Assembly: GCA_015178975.1 (NCBI GenBank)
Contig: WHVD01000047.1
Span: forward strand, 186,001 to 250,000
Length of the DNA: 64,000 nucleotides
Source of the DNA: Hysterangium stoloniferum
Lineage: Eukaryota > Basidiomycota > Agaricomycetes > Hysterangiales > Hysterangiaceae
Direction of reading: 5' to 3'
Shown one piece after another: positions 42,721 through 53,662 of this stretch. How positions within the stretch are numbered: position 1 is the stretch's first letter; the number at the start of each line of letters is the position of its first letter. The translations under genes were made by a program, and so were the position numbers. The notes beneath the pieces were generated by a model that worked only from the letters and a program-made list of their open reading frames with translations, had not been told where the DNA came from and searched no databases.

Positions 42721-43057
42721 TGAGTCCACTTATCACTCTCAAACTGTATATCGACAATGTCCTACTAGATCGTAAAGTTGTTGCGAGGGGCTGTTGAGAA
42801 TGTCCGAGTCCGTGAGTGGTCATGCTAAAAACTCTCGAACCCCCTCCTACCCCTTCAAATGTGCTAGATGACTGCCAATCCGTTAGTCTTGCCTCGCGAC
42901 AAGCCCATCTCAAATTTGTGCGCACTGTATCACTGGAAAATTCCCAAGGGAAAATGACCTGACGGACTTTTGAAAAAACAGCAGCGATGGCTCCTCTTTT
43001 TCCCCATAATTCCGAGAGAGGTGTTTCAGGAGGAGTGTCATCCCAAGACGACTTCAA
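42683..43057 (-). CDS. Unrecognised open frame, 124 codons
   Basis: MKSSWDDTPPETPLSELWGKRGAIAAVFSKVRQVIFPWEFSSD has a natural amino-acid composition with Trp and charged residues well spread. The second half (VFSMTTHGLGHSQQPLATTLRSSRTL) is less convincing. It could be an exon with the 3' part in another frame. No domain recognised and no partner nearby. It partly overlaps the end of the duplicated segment. Confidence 0.3.
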   Translation of the reverse strand: MKSSWDDTPPETPLSELWGKRGAIAAVFSKVRQVIFPWEFSSDTVRTNLRWACREARLTDWQSSSTFEGVGGGSRVFSMTTHGLGHSQQPLATTLRSSRTLSIYSLRVISGLTHVFWVFFRHMQ

Positions 43058-43621
43058 GGAGGGAAGACAGAAAAGGAGTTAGAAGTAAATAAATATTGCA
43101 GAGGAGAGCATCTGGTTGCGGGAATGTTCGAGAATTGTAAAAAAAGAAAAATACAACAGTGAATGTGGACGAGCACGTCATTGAGGTGAACACTTTTTAG
43201 TACTCGGACTCGATCAAATGTGGGTTGATAAGTGACTCGTTAAATATATTACTCCCGACGGCGAAACTATACGGGTATCACGGTGTAAATGGGACGTCTA
43301 GCTACTTTTCGAAGTCGAGAGGTAGAGTAGTAAATGTTATAGTAAAGTGAGCCTTGATCTTAGTGGAGGGCCACAAAAGTTAGGCATCCACTCAATGAAG
43401 AGGAAGTAAATTTGACCGACAATATATACAGGAAAGGGTGGTCACCTTGCAGCGGCGGGGAGAAATCCTGAATTCCGGTCATGCTAAACCCAGTACTCAT
43501 GGAATCGCCAACTTGAAAGACACAGAGCAACAGCATAGTTGATCACCTCTGTAAAAGAACCATTGTATATTCGTTTGCATGGAATAATTACAACAGCGGA
43601 TTAATCGGTACTTGGTATACA
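43058..43621. other. No recognisable feature
   Basis: Non-coding sequence between the 124-codon frame and the PEX7-like fragment. No repeat or RNA seen. Confidence 0.35.
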
Positions 43622-44104
43622 TTTACTTTACAATCCCAGCTGCAACTGTGCAAGTAGTCCCCTCGTCGAATAGTGACCATGCACAGCCTATGAAAATTTG
43701 GGTATGTGCACCGTGAATATGTACTAGCGACGGCGCAGGAGGGTTAGATGTCGTAGACCAACTGTGACAGACAATGAGTAACCTTGTAAAATCTGGAACC
43801 CAAGACGAAAAAAGAAAAAAAAAGTAACTCACACCCTACACGTCATATCATAGCTCGCACTGGCAATCAAATCCGGACGATGAGAACACTGTATCTTCCT
43901 CACAGCATATCCATGTCCTCTAAATTCCATTTCGCAAATCCCGCCTACCTCAGGCGTTCCCCCCAACTTCACCATCTGACAATCCATACCTTAATGGTTT
44001 TGTCAACACCGACAGTGACGATATTATAAGGGCGGTATTTATTCCAGTCCAATATCAGTATTTCTGTTACGCTAGCGGGGACCGTTAATGCGGCTTGGGG
44101 GCAG
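43622..44104 (-). pseudogene. PEX7-like: PEX7-like WD40 gene fragment
   Basis: Pex7 is the cytosolic WD40 receptor that brings PTS2 proteins to peroxisomes. Minus-strand text: SVTEILILDWNKYRPYNIVTVGVDKTIKVW (WD repeat), then MVKLGGTPEVGGICEMEF and RGHGYAVRK, SASYDMTCRV (next repeat), an intron-like GT...AG stretch near 43776-43855, and HGAHTQIFIGCAWSLFDEGT, matching the Pex7 C-terminal pattern DPHTEFxxGCAWSLxxEG. The last residues (GWD...) of the family are missing, some core residues are changed (GGVDK to VGVDK) and the N-terminal repeats are replaced at about 44104 by a dispersed repeat. A captured, inactive fragment. Confidence 0.75.
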
Positions 44105-44118
44105 GGCAGGCCCTGGGG

Positions 44119-44520
44119 CCTTGGTCCAGGGTTTGAGTGTTCCACGGTGACCGGCAAGAGAGCTGTGGGTCTATGAAGAAAACAATGACCAAGGGTACTT
44201 GAAAAGAAATGAGAGAACACTCACGGTGCATGCTCATCTAAACGAAGAACCGGGATTGTACCTGTTGACCTGGTTTGTTATAGACAAGATGAGGTTGTGG
44301 TGCTCATATGAAAGATATTAAATAAACTTACAGTGTTTTGTCCATCAGTGGATTTTTCTCAACTCCATCCGTGTCTTGTTGATCGCGGGCAGCGTCTTCC
44401 TTGCTAGTCAGGTTGGAAGGGTCGGTTCTTGCAAAAAATCTGGATGATATGGTAAATGAGACGGATGATACGGATAATCAGACAGATGATGCAGTAAATG
44501 ACCAGGATCAGTGGGATTTA
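44119..44520 (+). repeat. PEX7-junction repeat plus R1 partial copy
   Basis: 44119-44265 repeats 38918-39065. 44265-44520 is an R1 copy with shortened core (ttttgcaaaaaatctgg, gataatcagacagatgat) that ends in the inverted arm starting at 44505. The shared order shows that the R1 unit and this sequence moved or duplicated together. Confidence 0.7.
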
Positions 44521-44890
44521 TCTCATGTCTAGGGTTCCATTGTTGACAATGAGACGCCATTCAGCTTAAGCACTGTGAGTATTGTCCAGTGCAGTCAACA
44601 TAGTAAACAACATCTCGTAGGCGGTGGCGCGCTCGCTTATGTTTTTATAACCAACGTTCAACACGCCACAGAGATACTCGCAGAGAAAACAAAATAAATG
44701 TTATTTGTCAATAGGGAATCCTATTTACTTACAGCACAAAGCTGATCAATACTTTATTGTTCTACCCGACATCGACTATCAGTGTAAGGCTTTTCTCATG
44801 CTTCACGCAAAACTCCAATACTGAGTCAGTAGTAATGATTAATTGCATAGGACCACAAATTTTCCAGATGCCTTAATAAACTAAGTATAA
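44505..44890 (-). repeat. Inverted duplicate of 38160-38555
   Basis: 3' flank of App1 copy 2, reverse of the flank of copy 1, with only scattered differences. It includes the poly-purine-free stretch ccgacatcgactatcagtg. No gene. Confidence 0.88.
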
Positions 44891-44904
44891 TAATTAAAGT
44901 GAAT

Positions 44905-46282
44905 TTATGCAACCTTTTCAGGGTGTTCCCTAACAATGTCTTGCATCTCTACGCCTTCTTCAGGTGTCCGGAAAACACGAAAGGCAATATGACTCGAAAT
45001 TTCTGCGCGGGCGTACTCTATGGGAATTTCCAGTTCCTGTCGTCTATGTTCTTCAGGTGTCATTCCTGCTTGAGTTTTCCCTCTCGGAGGGATTCCAGGG
45101 AGCATTGAAGGAGTAGATGCATGTGTTACAAAAGCACCCATTTGCACGGGAGAGCTGTTACTGCCAATAGATGGACTGTATGACTTTGACAGACTAGGAG
45201 TAGACCCGTACAACGAGTCTCTGGAGGGCATAGGGTTGATTGCCTACGGTTCAAGGTCAATTAATTCCCTCTAGAACTGGGACAAAGGTATATTGGCACT
45301 GGAAGCACTGTATCCTATACCAACCCCCACAGGCGGAGAACGAGGGGTGAATGTGATGTCCCTCAAGATGTCGAGTGAAAACATTCTGAAAAACATTATT
45401 TTCCCCATGTAAAACTCCAGCATATTTGATTGTGTCATCGATATCAGATATAAGACGAAGAGGCACATAAGGTACGGGAAGTGGGACTGTGACCCGAGTT
45501 ACGATGTGGGAGGTGCCCGTCACCTGGTCGCCGGGAGTGTAGGCAGTTGAGACGAAGCAGGCGACTGAGGGGTTGACTCCGCTGATACTGTAGTTGATGG
45601 TGCAGGCCACATCTCTGCTTGGATGACGACCGGATACTCGATACACGCTTCCTAAAAAGTATGTGTAAAGATGGGGGAAGCGTGGCCATGTTCTCGCACG
45701 TAGCTGTGATTGTTGTTTGAAAGGATCCTTGGGAGTTGGTATAGATATATTTTGTTATTAACGGCATAAAATCAGTGTCCTAGCCCTCAAGCACATCATG
45801 GGCAAGTTCTGGAACTTCACCGGCATTGGGACAGAAGATGCGGAGACGAACGAGTCGGTTTGAAACAGCACCAGACCAGAACGGTTGGAGGCGTGCATCG
45901 AGATTAGCATGCAGTTTGCGTGCAATGAGATCAGATCCTTGTTCCGGGAACAATGTAGTTGATTCGGTGATATTAGATATGGGCGTCGACGCATTGAATG
46001 CAGAGGATGGAGAGTTCGAATGTGACATATCAGTACTGCCTGCGAAACCGCACAAAGAATGCTGGTCATTTGTGCCTCGCTCGTTGTCAGAAGAGATCGA
46101 GGAATATGGCCACAAAAGCTTTGAGCTCCCTCACCTTTCGCTGGACGAAAGAGTGCTTTCTGGGAGCGTGACGCATTGTCCGGAGGTCGTAAACTCGATG
46201 CAAAGCCTGAAACATAGACGTCAAGAGAAGATTCTGTACCGGAAGCTGAGTGGTTGTAGGACTTTACACCTGACCTGGACAC
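44905..46282 (-). pseudogene. APP1-like: App1-type phosphatidate phosphatase pseudogene, copy 2
   Basis: Reverse-orientation partner of 36262-38158. Pieces from right to left: SGTESSLDVYVSGFASSLRPPDNASRSQKALFRPAKGEG (46100-46240), RKLHANLDARLQPFWSGAVSNRLVRLRIF and PPSLHI (45650-45980), then LRLISDIDDTIKYAGVLHGENNVFQNVFTRHLE (45370-45460) with the HAD signature DIDDT kept, and the C-terminal EEHRRQELEIPIEYARAEISSHIAFRVFRTPEE (44930-45060). As in copy 1 the domain part after VFTRHLE is missing. Frames change between pieces, so it is probably inactive. The deletion common to both copies must predate the duplication. Confidence 0.75.
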
Positions 46283-46700
46283 CTTGGATATACGCAGTAA
46301 AGTATTCTATATCTCATCCGATTGCGTTGGGTTGTGTCTGATGACAATTTAAAAAAGGAGGGTTTAATCCTCCCTTGCCATATTATGCAAATCTCTCCAG
46401 AGCAGGTGTTCACTGGGGTTCAAGTTTCAACCTTCACCTTGTTGAACGTCAGGTTACACAGTCAATCTAACTATGACACTCCTCCATGAGTTAACAGTAG
46501 TCGTGAGCAACCGGTATAACCGGGGGGGAGCCGTTGCCTGCCGAGAACCAACCGAATGGCGACCGGCCGTTCTGAACACACAGCTGGATTATCAATGAAC
46601 GATTTTACAGAACAGACAGATTAAAAAAGAACATCGCGGTGTGACTGCTTGCAGCTAATATTGACCAATATTGAGGTGGTCATGTGATTGGTGCGTGTCT
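46283..46700 (+). repeat. Junction sequence and repeat R2, copy 2
   Basis: 46340-46370 has a short hairpin (ggagggtttaatcctccc). 46388-46410 (ctctccagagcaggtgttcactgg) is inverted relative to 41727-41752. 46525-46700 is R2 copy 2. No gene supported. Confidence 0.55.
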
Positions 46701-48360
46701 GGCCATCTTTATCTCACTCCGGTCTGGTGAACAACATCATGTTGTGGTCTAAAGCGGAAGCTGGCTGTGACCACAGGTAACAGACAGGCATCCATGGCAG
46801 CAGGCGCGGGCCAAGTGGGGCAGAGCTTAGAAGGTCGAGGACTGGGATAAGCGGTCTGTGAATGCAACCATTTGTTAGGAGACAATGGAAACAATAGGGC
46901 GATGCCCAGTAGAGCTGCAGGTTGATTTGGGAAAAGGAATCTTGGGGAAAGCCTTGAGGGAAAGGTCAGGGGTGATGGAGTATATGAGAGCAAGTTGAAA
47001 GCAAGAGGCGGCATCAGCAATGGAATTAGCTGCAGAAGGAAGCCATTAAGTCATCCAAATAATGCTGAATGAAGGCAGGAAGATGGCGTTGTAAGATCCG
47101 GTGGAGGCCCTCAGAGAATAGGTTGAAGATATATGGAGCGGAACACAGACCAAAACATAAGGAATAGCTCATAATAAAAATTTTCCGCCAAATGGCAACC
47201 CAGTAGTGCCAATCAACGGGCCAGACAGGAATGTGACGAAAGGCTTGTTCAAGATCTAATTTGAGCATGATTGATCCAGGGCCAGACTCAATGAGATCAG
47301 TGACGGCAGTCTGAAACATATCATACTTTGCTTCGGAATCTGGTATACCATCATTGACTGAGGAGCCATGAGGCCAAGAGAGATGATGGATCAGTCAAAG
47401 TTTAGTGGAATGCTTTCATATAACAACACCAAGTAGTGAGGAGTGGAAATGAGGTAAAGGTGGGGATAAAAATGGACCTCAGAGCTGTCCACACTGGAGC
47501 TGAGTGTCAATATCCGAAGCAATTGCATCGGGGAAGGAAGAAGCAGTAGGAAGATTAGGACACGATTGGCTATATGTCCCGTCACCTCTGAAGCCGTTGT
47601 CACAACCATGGTCAATGATATGCAGCAGGGCGACTACAGACAGTCGGTCCGGATAATCCGCCAAGAAACAAACCCGTGCATCTCAGTTGAGGGTAGAAGA
47701 AATGCGGGGAAGAGTGGAGGGGTCACTTGGACAAACATTGATGGGAGGATCAGGCGAGGTGGGGGATTCCCTCGAGGGGGTAAGAGATGAGCGTGGAGAA
47801 GCAGGAAATTGCCATCAGCGGGGGACAAATCTAGTGCGGAGGTCCAAGATGTTTGCGCCTCGGAGAGGAGCAGTGGCTTGGTGCTGCAAGGCAAATTCAA
47901 TGATGTGCAAACTTTGGGGACAGGCAAGAGCTATCAGCAGATAGACCGGAGCTATCTGGAGGTGGTTGGGATGAGCGAGAGCCATCCTAGGAGGGAAAGA
48001 CATCCTCTGATGCGAAACCGGGAGCAAGAGGTGGGCCGGCGATAGTAAGGGGTGCAGCGGACTCGTCATAGAGGAACGGACTCGAGGGTTGTCCAAGTTC
48101 AACACCAAGGAAATGGGTGTGGCGGCGTGTAGGTTTGAAGTGGCGAGAACGCTGGCGCACACCAGCATAGGGTCGAGTGAAGGCGAGTGGGTCTTGGATC
48201 ACTAGCCGGGACGGGTGTGGCAAAAAGAGCTTGGAGCGCTGCTGGTTGTTGCTACTTCTGCGAGTAAATGGGATACCCATCGAAGCCAGCAGTGGCAGGA
48301 TGCGCCGTATCGTATCGCGGGAGCAACAAAATGGCTCGTTGGCCGTCCTGCTCTTTCGAG
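46700..48360 (-). mobile_element. DIRS-like retroelement fragment
   Basis: The minus-strand frame 47026-47319 reads MLKLDLEQAFRHIPVWPVDW, FGLCSAPYIFNLFSEGLHRILQRHL and FIQHYLDDL, the DIRS/Ngaro type of reverse transcriptase (YLDD box, FNLFAEALHWI pattern). Long Pro/Ser/Arg-rich frames upstream (47634-48280) may be its gag-like region. No tyrosine recombinase and no ends were found. Broken fossil. Confidence 0.65.
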
Positions 48361-48524
48361 TTCAGAGGTTCAACGGTCGTGACCTAAATAAAAAGAACTG
48401 TTTTAGAAGCTGCGAGCATCCTGTGAGATGGGAGACGAAGGAACGGAGACAAAGAGAAGGAGAAAAAAGTGCTAGTGAACAATAAAAGATGGTCACACAA
48501 AAGTGACATTGAGTGAGAGTGTCG

Positions 48525-48833
48525 TAAATGCCGCGACATGTTTCTTTTTTCAAAATCTGTAGATACTTCATCAATTTTGTATTGAAAATTACCAAAATAA
48601 AATAATATTTGACATTATATCATCAAAACATGATAACTGTTACATCTAGTGTATATTTTCCTGGTGAAATATACCTTGTGCACCACTTTAATTGGCACAT
48701 ACTTAGTTTTAGCCCTTCCTTGAGTGGTATTAATTCTCAAATAAACTTATTAAAGTCTTAAATAATAAAATGTAACTTCTAAAGGAATGGGTTCTAGGTT
48801 TACATGAAAAACTTGCATGTCGCGGCATTTACC
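48525..48833. mobile_element. MITE of about 300 bp, copy 2
   Basis: A perfect 17-bp inverted repeat GTAAATGCCGCGACATG...CATGTCGCGGCATTTAC frames the element (tips slightly outside these coordinates). The interior is the reverse of 35761-36060. Beside the right end is ccttcctaattaggaag, as in copy 1. Confidence 0.75.
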
Positions 48834-49077
48834 TTCCTAATTAGGAAGTGCCGTGACACTGAAACAACTGTACTTGTGGATGAGAGGGGCTCTAAAAAAT
48901 GTCAAATACTATGTATGAAATACTCTATATTGTGTTATATGCTCTTAAAAGTGAATATTATATACAAAAAACTTTGTTATTAGGGTTAGAGTTACGGTTA
49001 GGATTTACCATGCCTCTCATAATTTACCCTGGGTCATTTTCTGAGTATTCTTTTAGGCTGCCTCTGAAACATAGCTT
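48834..49077. other. No recognisable feature
   Basis: AT-rich spacer between the MITE and the miniature LTR element. A hairpin ccttcctaattaggaag lies at 48832-48848. Otherwise nothing seen. Confidence 0.35.
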
Positions 49078-49082
49078 CCTCA

Positions 49083-51081
49083 TGTTAACTTTTGGGAATT
49101 TGGTAAACGAGCGGCAAGGACTCAGGGCTATTAATAAGCGGGTTACTAGGCTATATAAGGATGAGTCATGTATAGTAGTACTCATCCGTTTACAACGAGT
49201 TAACTGTTACCTACTCAGACAAACGGAAAGTTATAACGGTCTAAGAACAGCGCCACTGAAAACTTAACATAAACGGATCACGGCTAGCTACCGTTAACCA
49301 AAGCTAGGTGCTGTGCAGACCACCTTTGATCTCGTCGCTACAAATCGCCGTTCCGCGCACTGTTGTTCGTCACGTGGACTTCATTCATCGCATACCACCA
49401 CTCATTCTTATCGTCATTCTCACACACCATACAAGGCCTTCTGCAATATCCTGGATCTCGAATACGCTTCCAATAACGCTGCGGTGATCTGGCTGACCGA
49501 GGTGCCGAAGATCCTAGAGCCGCTGAGCCTGAGGATGGCAACCCGACAGGTCAATCGTGAGCTGGAAAGACAAGGTGTCTTTGCCAGAGGGAACGCTATG
49601 ACTGCTATGTCTTGGAGAGCTACTGTGCGTCAGGATGGAGTTGCTGTAAGAAGGATCAGACTGTGGGCAGAGTTGGATGGTATGTATTCTTCACTTGAGG
49701 GAGTGGGAATGGTCACTGCGAGCCCCTCACGCTCGAGGGAGTGCAATAGATTTGGGATAGCGAGGGATAGCGAGCATTAGGACTCGCGGCACAACATGCA
49801 GGGACTGCCATGTACACAACAGTCAGGAACCGCTGTCTACGTCACACGCATCACGGGTGGCTCCCGTTAACCACAGCTGAACTGCGAACATGCGAGACCT
49901 CGAATCGAGATGACTCGACGTACAAAGACCCGCGGGCAGTTCCGGGCATCGAAGAAAGTCCTCACCTTTTCGAGGCACCACCAATCACAACTACCGCCAA
50001 TCTCGCAATCGACGACAGTTGCGATAGAGATGGATGCGAAAGTATGGCGCGCAGGAACACCCAGTGGATGACTGAGGTAGCGGCCGATCGCAGTCTCATC
50101 GTGAGCCAGAGGGACGGAAGAGCCCTACTGGAGGGAATGCTGACCCGGGTGATTAGCTAGATGGGCGAGGGAATGTTGGTGATGGGGTGACGAATTGGAA
50201 GAAGAAAATTAAGAATTTTACTTCGAGGCGCATCACAGGATGACGACAACTGGCGACCGACTTTCTCACCAGCGCACATACTCACACACGTTTCGGATCG
50301 TTTGCACCTCAACGCTGCATGATATATTTCCGAGCCTCTATGCTCGAGGGAGTGTATTGGAGTATTGTGAGCACTAGGGCTGGAGTCGCAAGGGTCAGGG
50401 ACTGTCCACATCCACAATGGTCCAAAGCTGGCACGTAACCGCCATATATTGCCACGTATCAAGAAACCGACTGTCCTTTTTTTTCAACGTCGCACATTGT
50501 TTATCATTTATCACACATCACATTGGCACTACGACATTAATTCACGCCTACATTCACACAGCGGCAACTCTTACGATCCGCGTTTATCATTGCCCACCCA
50601 TTGGAAGAGCCAAATCACAATTTTACTACTCAGCAGGTTTGTCCTGGATCACTGTCGAACATCGCTACTTGCCAATATCGCCTGCAATATCCGCGATAGG
50701 ATTTGCGATTGGATTGGGAGTGGGAGTCGAAGTGATGGTCAACTGTGTGGGAGTACTCGGGGTTCAAGGAGCGCATTTGAGAGGGACTTAGAGGTTGTTG
50801 CAGTCGTCTCAGGGAGTTCAGGCAGATGAATTCAGGGAACTTAGGTTTCAGGGAGTGCTATGGTTACTGTGAGTCCCTTTTGCTCGAGGGAGTGTGTTAA
50901 CTTTTGGGAATTTGGTAAACGAGCGGCAAGGACTCAGGGCTATTAATAAGCGGGTTACTAGGCTATATAAGGATGAGTCATGTATAGTAGTACTCATCCG
51001 TTTACAACGAGTTAACTGTTACCTACTCAGACAAACGGAAAGTTATAACGGTCTAAGAACAGCGCCACTGAAAACTTAACA
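49083..51081 (+). mobile_element. Miniature LTR retrotransposon, complete-looking
   Basis: 1,999 bp with two 187-bp LTRs (49083-49269, 50895-51081) that look identical, and a perfect target duplication CCTCA (49078-49082, 51082-51086). LTR ends are TGTTAAC and CTTAACA. The 1.6-kb interior has no gag or pol, only two modest open frames (49313-49780 and 49810-50160) without recognisable domains. It contains a repeated module (cacgg...cccgttaaccacagct near 49275 and 49855) and four copies of CTCGAGGGAGTG (49702-style variant, 49733, 50342, 50884), the last directly before the 3' LTR. It fits a TRIM-type, non-autonomous element. It looks whole and recent. Confidence 0.88.
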
Positions 51082-51204
51082 CCTCACCCATTCACTCTGC
51101 TTTGTACTTCTGAGCTACTCAGAATTTTGGTCTATTTAGAGGCAAATGTGAGATTCTTGAGTGTCTGGTTCACTGCATTCACTAAATACAAGGCTGTGAC
51201 CCAT

Positions 51205-52026
51205 GGGGGACAAACCCCCATGCTACCACCCCACAACTTTACTTGGTCACTTCGCAACCTGGTGGATCAATAATAATGTCTTTAAACACTACATCAGCAG
51301 TTATATCTGTCTTAAAATAATATTTTCAAATACTTGATCACTTAACTTTTGTATTACCTTCTGTGACCATACATATTATATTGAGGGCTTCTGTATGTAC
51401 ATTCCAGCTTCCCATTTATTCTCATTCAGAGACTTATTTCAAAGTGATTAAAGTTTACATTATTCAGAATTATATACATTATATACATCTGTAAATTCAC
51501 TGAACCTAAAAAACATTAAGTCAGTCTCCTTTTGGAAGTTTGCTGAATAGTCACTTATGGATCAATAATAACATCCTTAAATACTACATATTTGGCTTGG
51601 AATAGTATTTTCATTCTTCCTCAATTTGTTTCTCTTGAAGTTTTGTTCCACATTGGACTTCCAACTTCCCATATGGCTGTGATTGCCCTTCCCATGTCAT
51701 ATTGGAAACTTCTGCAGATTCTAGTTCCCCATTTATTCTCTTTCATGCTCATACCCCACTTTCCTTCCATTCCACTCATCTATCTGTCATTGAATCTTTT
51801 AGTATAAATTATTGTCTTGTATTTTACTAAGCTCCAGTTCAAACATTGATTTAGAACCTTTCTGTTAAAAACCACATTGTTCAGGTCCCTCCCTATGTGT
51901 ATTTTCAACCTACATATACTGTCCTCTGGCATTGTGATACCCAACAACACACCCACTTAATGATTTCCTTTTCCAGCCACTCTATCTCAGTTCTGTTGTA
52001 ATGACATCCCATTATTCCTTGCATTC
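51205..52026. repeat. Segmental duplication, copy 2 of 8963-9770
   Basis: See copy 1. This copy has the uninterrupted gggggacaaaccccc at its left border where copy 1 has a solo LTR D. It ends at the junction with family E integrase sequence. Confidence 0.85.
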
Positions 52027-52139
52027 TTCTCAAAACAAGGTATATTCATCCCTACATATGTATGATACAATTATGTCCGTGCAGTTAGCGGAACTTTTTA
52101 TTATCCATGTATTTTCCAAGCACAGAGTTCCATCCCACG

Positions 52140-52980
52140 TAACTTCCAACTGAGGATCAGAGTTCGTATCTCACTTCTTTAGATCCCTCGGGAAATCCTT
52201 GGACATGAAACTACATTTCACATCTGGACATCACCTGGAAGGTGACAGACAAACCGAACACATCAATCAGACATTGGAACAATATCTCTGCGTATATTGC
52301 AATTATCAACAGGACAATTGGAAATCCTTATTACCACTTGCAGAATTTGCTCACAACAATGCACCCTCAGCCACTACTGGTGTTTCCCCATTCTTTGCAA
52401 ATAAATGATATAATCCAAATATTACAGTACATCCAGAACAAAATCTCACACTCAAGAGTTCACCATGGACCTCCACAAGCTCCATGAGGAACTCCAGACT
52501 GCAATAAAGTCTGCCCAAGAGCAATATCAACATTCAGCAGACAAACACCAGATCCCGCCACCTAACTTCAAGATTGGTGATCGTGTTTTTGTCAAAGCTC
52601 AATTCTTTTGGACTACCCATCCATCAAAAAAGCTTGCTGAAAAATATTTAGGTTTGTTTGAAATTATCGCACAAGTAGGTTCAGTCTCTTGGACCCTACG
52701 GCTTCCAGATAGTATGTGCACGGTACACCTGGTATTTCATGTTTGTATGTTAGAACCTTGTACTGCTAACACTCCTGGATCACATGCAATCTCCGCCTCC
52801 TCCAGTCATTATTGACAGAGAACCTGAGTTTGAAATCTCACAAATTTTAGATTTGAAAATTGATAAGCATCAATGCACTTGTAAACTGCTTTACTTGGTC
52901 AAGTGGGTGGGTTATGAGGGCACCAATGAAGAGACTTCATGGATTTTGGCCACAGAACTCGGTGTGAAGAGTGGTATAAG
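52140..52980 (+). pseudogene. Family E integrase C-terminal part and chromodomain
   Basis: Integrase text FTSGHHLEGDRQTEHINQTLEQYL and LLPLAEFAHNN, then FKIGDRVFVKAQFF, KKLAEKYLGLFEIIAQVG and VHLVFHVCMLEP (52199-52815). Chromodomain EPEFEISQILDLKIDKHQCTCKLLYLVKWVGYEGTNEETSW (52805-52955). Same order as family B but clearly different sequence. Fossil. Confidence 0.83.
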
Positions 52981-53032
52981 TTCTGACCATTCTATATACG
53001 AAGAAATGAGTAGAATGGGAGGAAGGATGATT

Positions 53033-53393
53033 CGAGAAGGATGATTCGAGTGGATGATTCGAGTGGAGGCCTTGACTGCTATAGTTCGAGGCCTGAAGTG
53101 TTAGATAGCTCAGATAATGCTACCTATGTGGTAGCTGACACATTACCCTGATCACCGCTCGTAGTAGACCTAGTTTATGTCTTACGAGTGGTGGTTCTTG
53201 GGTAAAAGTGTGTCTGAGTTCTAATTGGTGCCGAGTGCACCCACAAGTATACACAATGCTTCGAACTAATGAAATGATACAATATTCAAAGAATATAAAG
53301 GATAGAAAAATATGAATAAAATGTGTAAAATATAAATAAAATAAAAGGAGTGTTTGACCACAATGAAACTGTGGTAAACACATACTCCTCACA
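53033..53393 (-). mobile_element. LTR D fragment inside family E
   Basis: Minus-strand LTR D, right end cctcaca at 53387-53393, matching 8490-8860 closely (cacccacaagtatacacaatgcttcg). The far end degenerates into short gattcgagtgg repeats near 53020-53065. No target duplication could be confirmed. Confidence 0.8.
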
Positions 53394-53660
53394 CTCGGTA
53401 ATGCTATGGAAATCATTACTGACTTTGATACAGCTTACCCGCTCAAACCTAGACCACTATCTTCTCTTTGACTGCATTCCGCAGACCCCATGTTACATTT
53501 GGACTCATTCTCATTATTCCCTGTTGCTTATGTCTCTCTTTGCTTTTACAGGTTCTGACATGTTTTCAAGTCCCTAAGTGGATTTTCCATGGACTTTTAT
53601 TCTTATGTTTTTTCATGCTTTACTTTTATTTTCAAAAAAATTATTATCAAGTTTTATTAT
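53394..53660. other. Family E internal sequence, no domain seen
   Basis: Belongs to the family E element between the chromodomain and the antisense gene. Several overlapping hydrophobic frames (tttatttt-rich) but no recognisable product. Confidence 0.4.
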
Positions 53661-53662
53661 TT

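Noticed and set aside
48177-48485. 102-codon plus-strand frame and neighbouring frames at 47566-48045
   Set aside because: They overlap the opposite-strand DIRS-like region and have no recognisable content.
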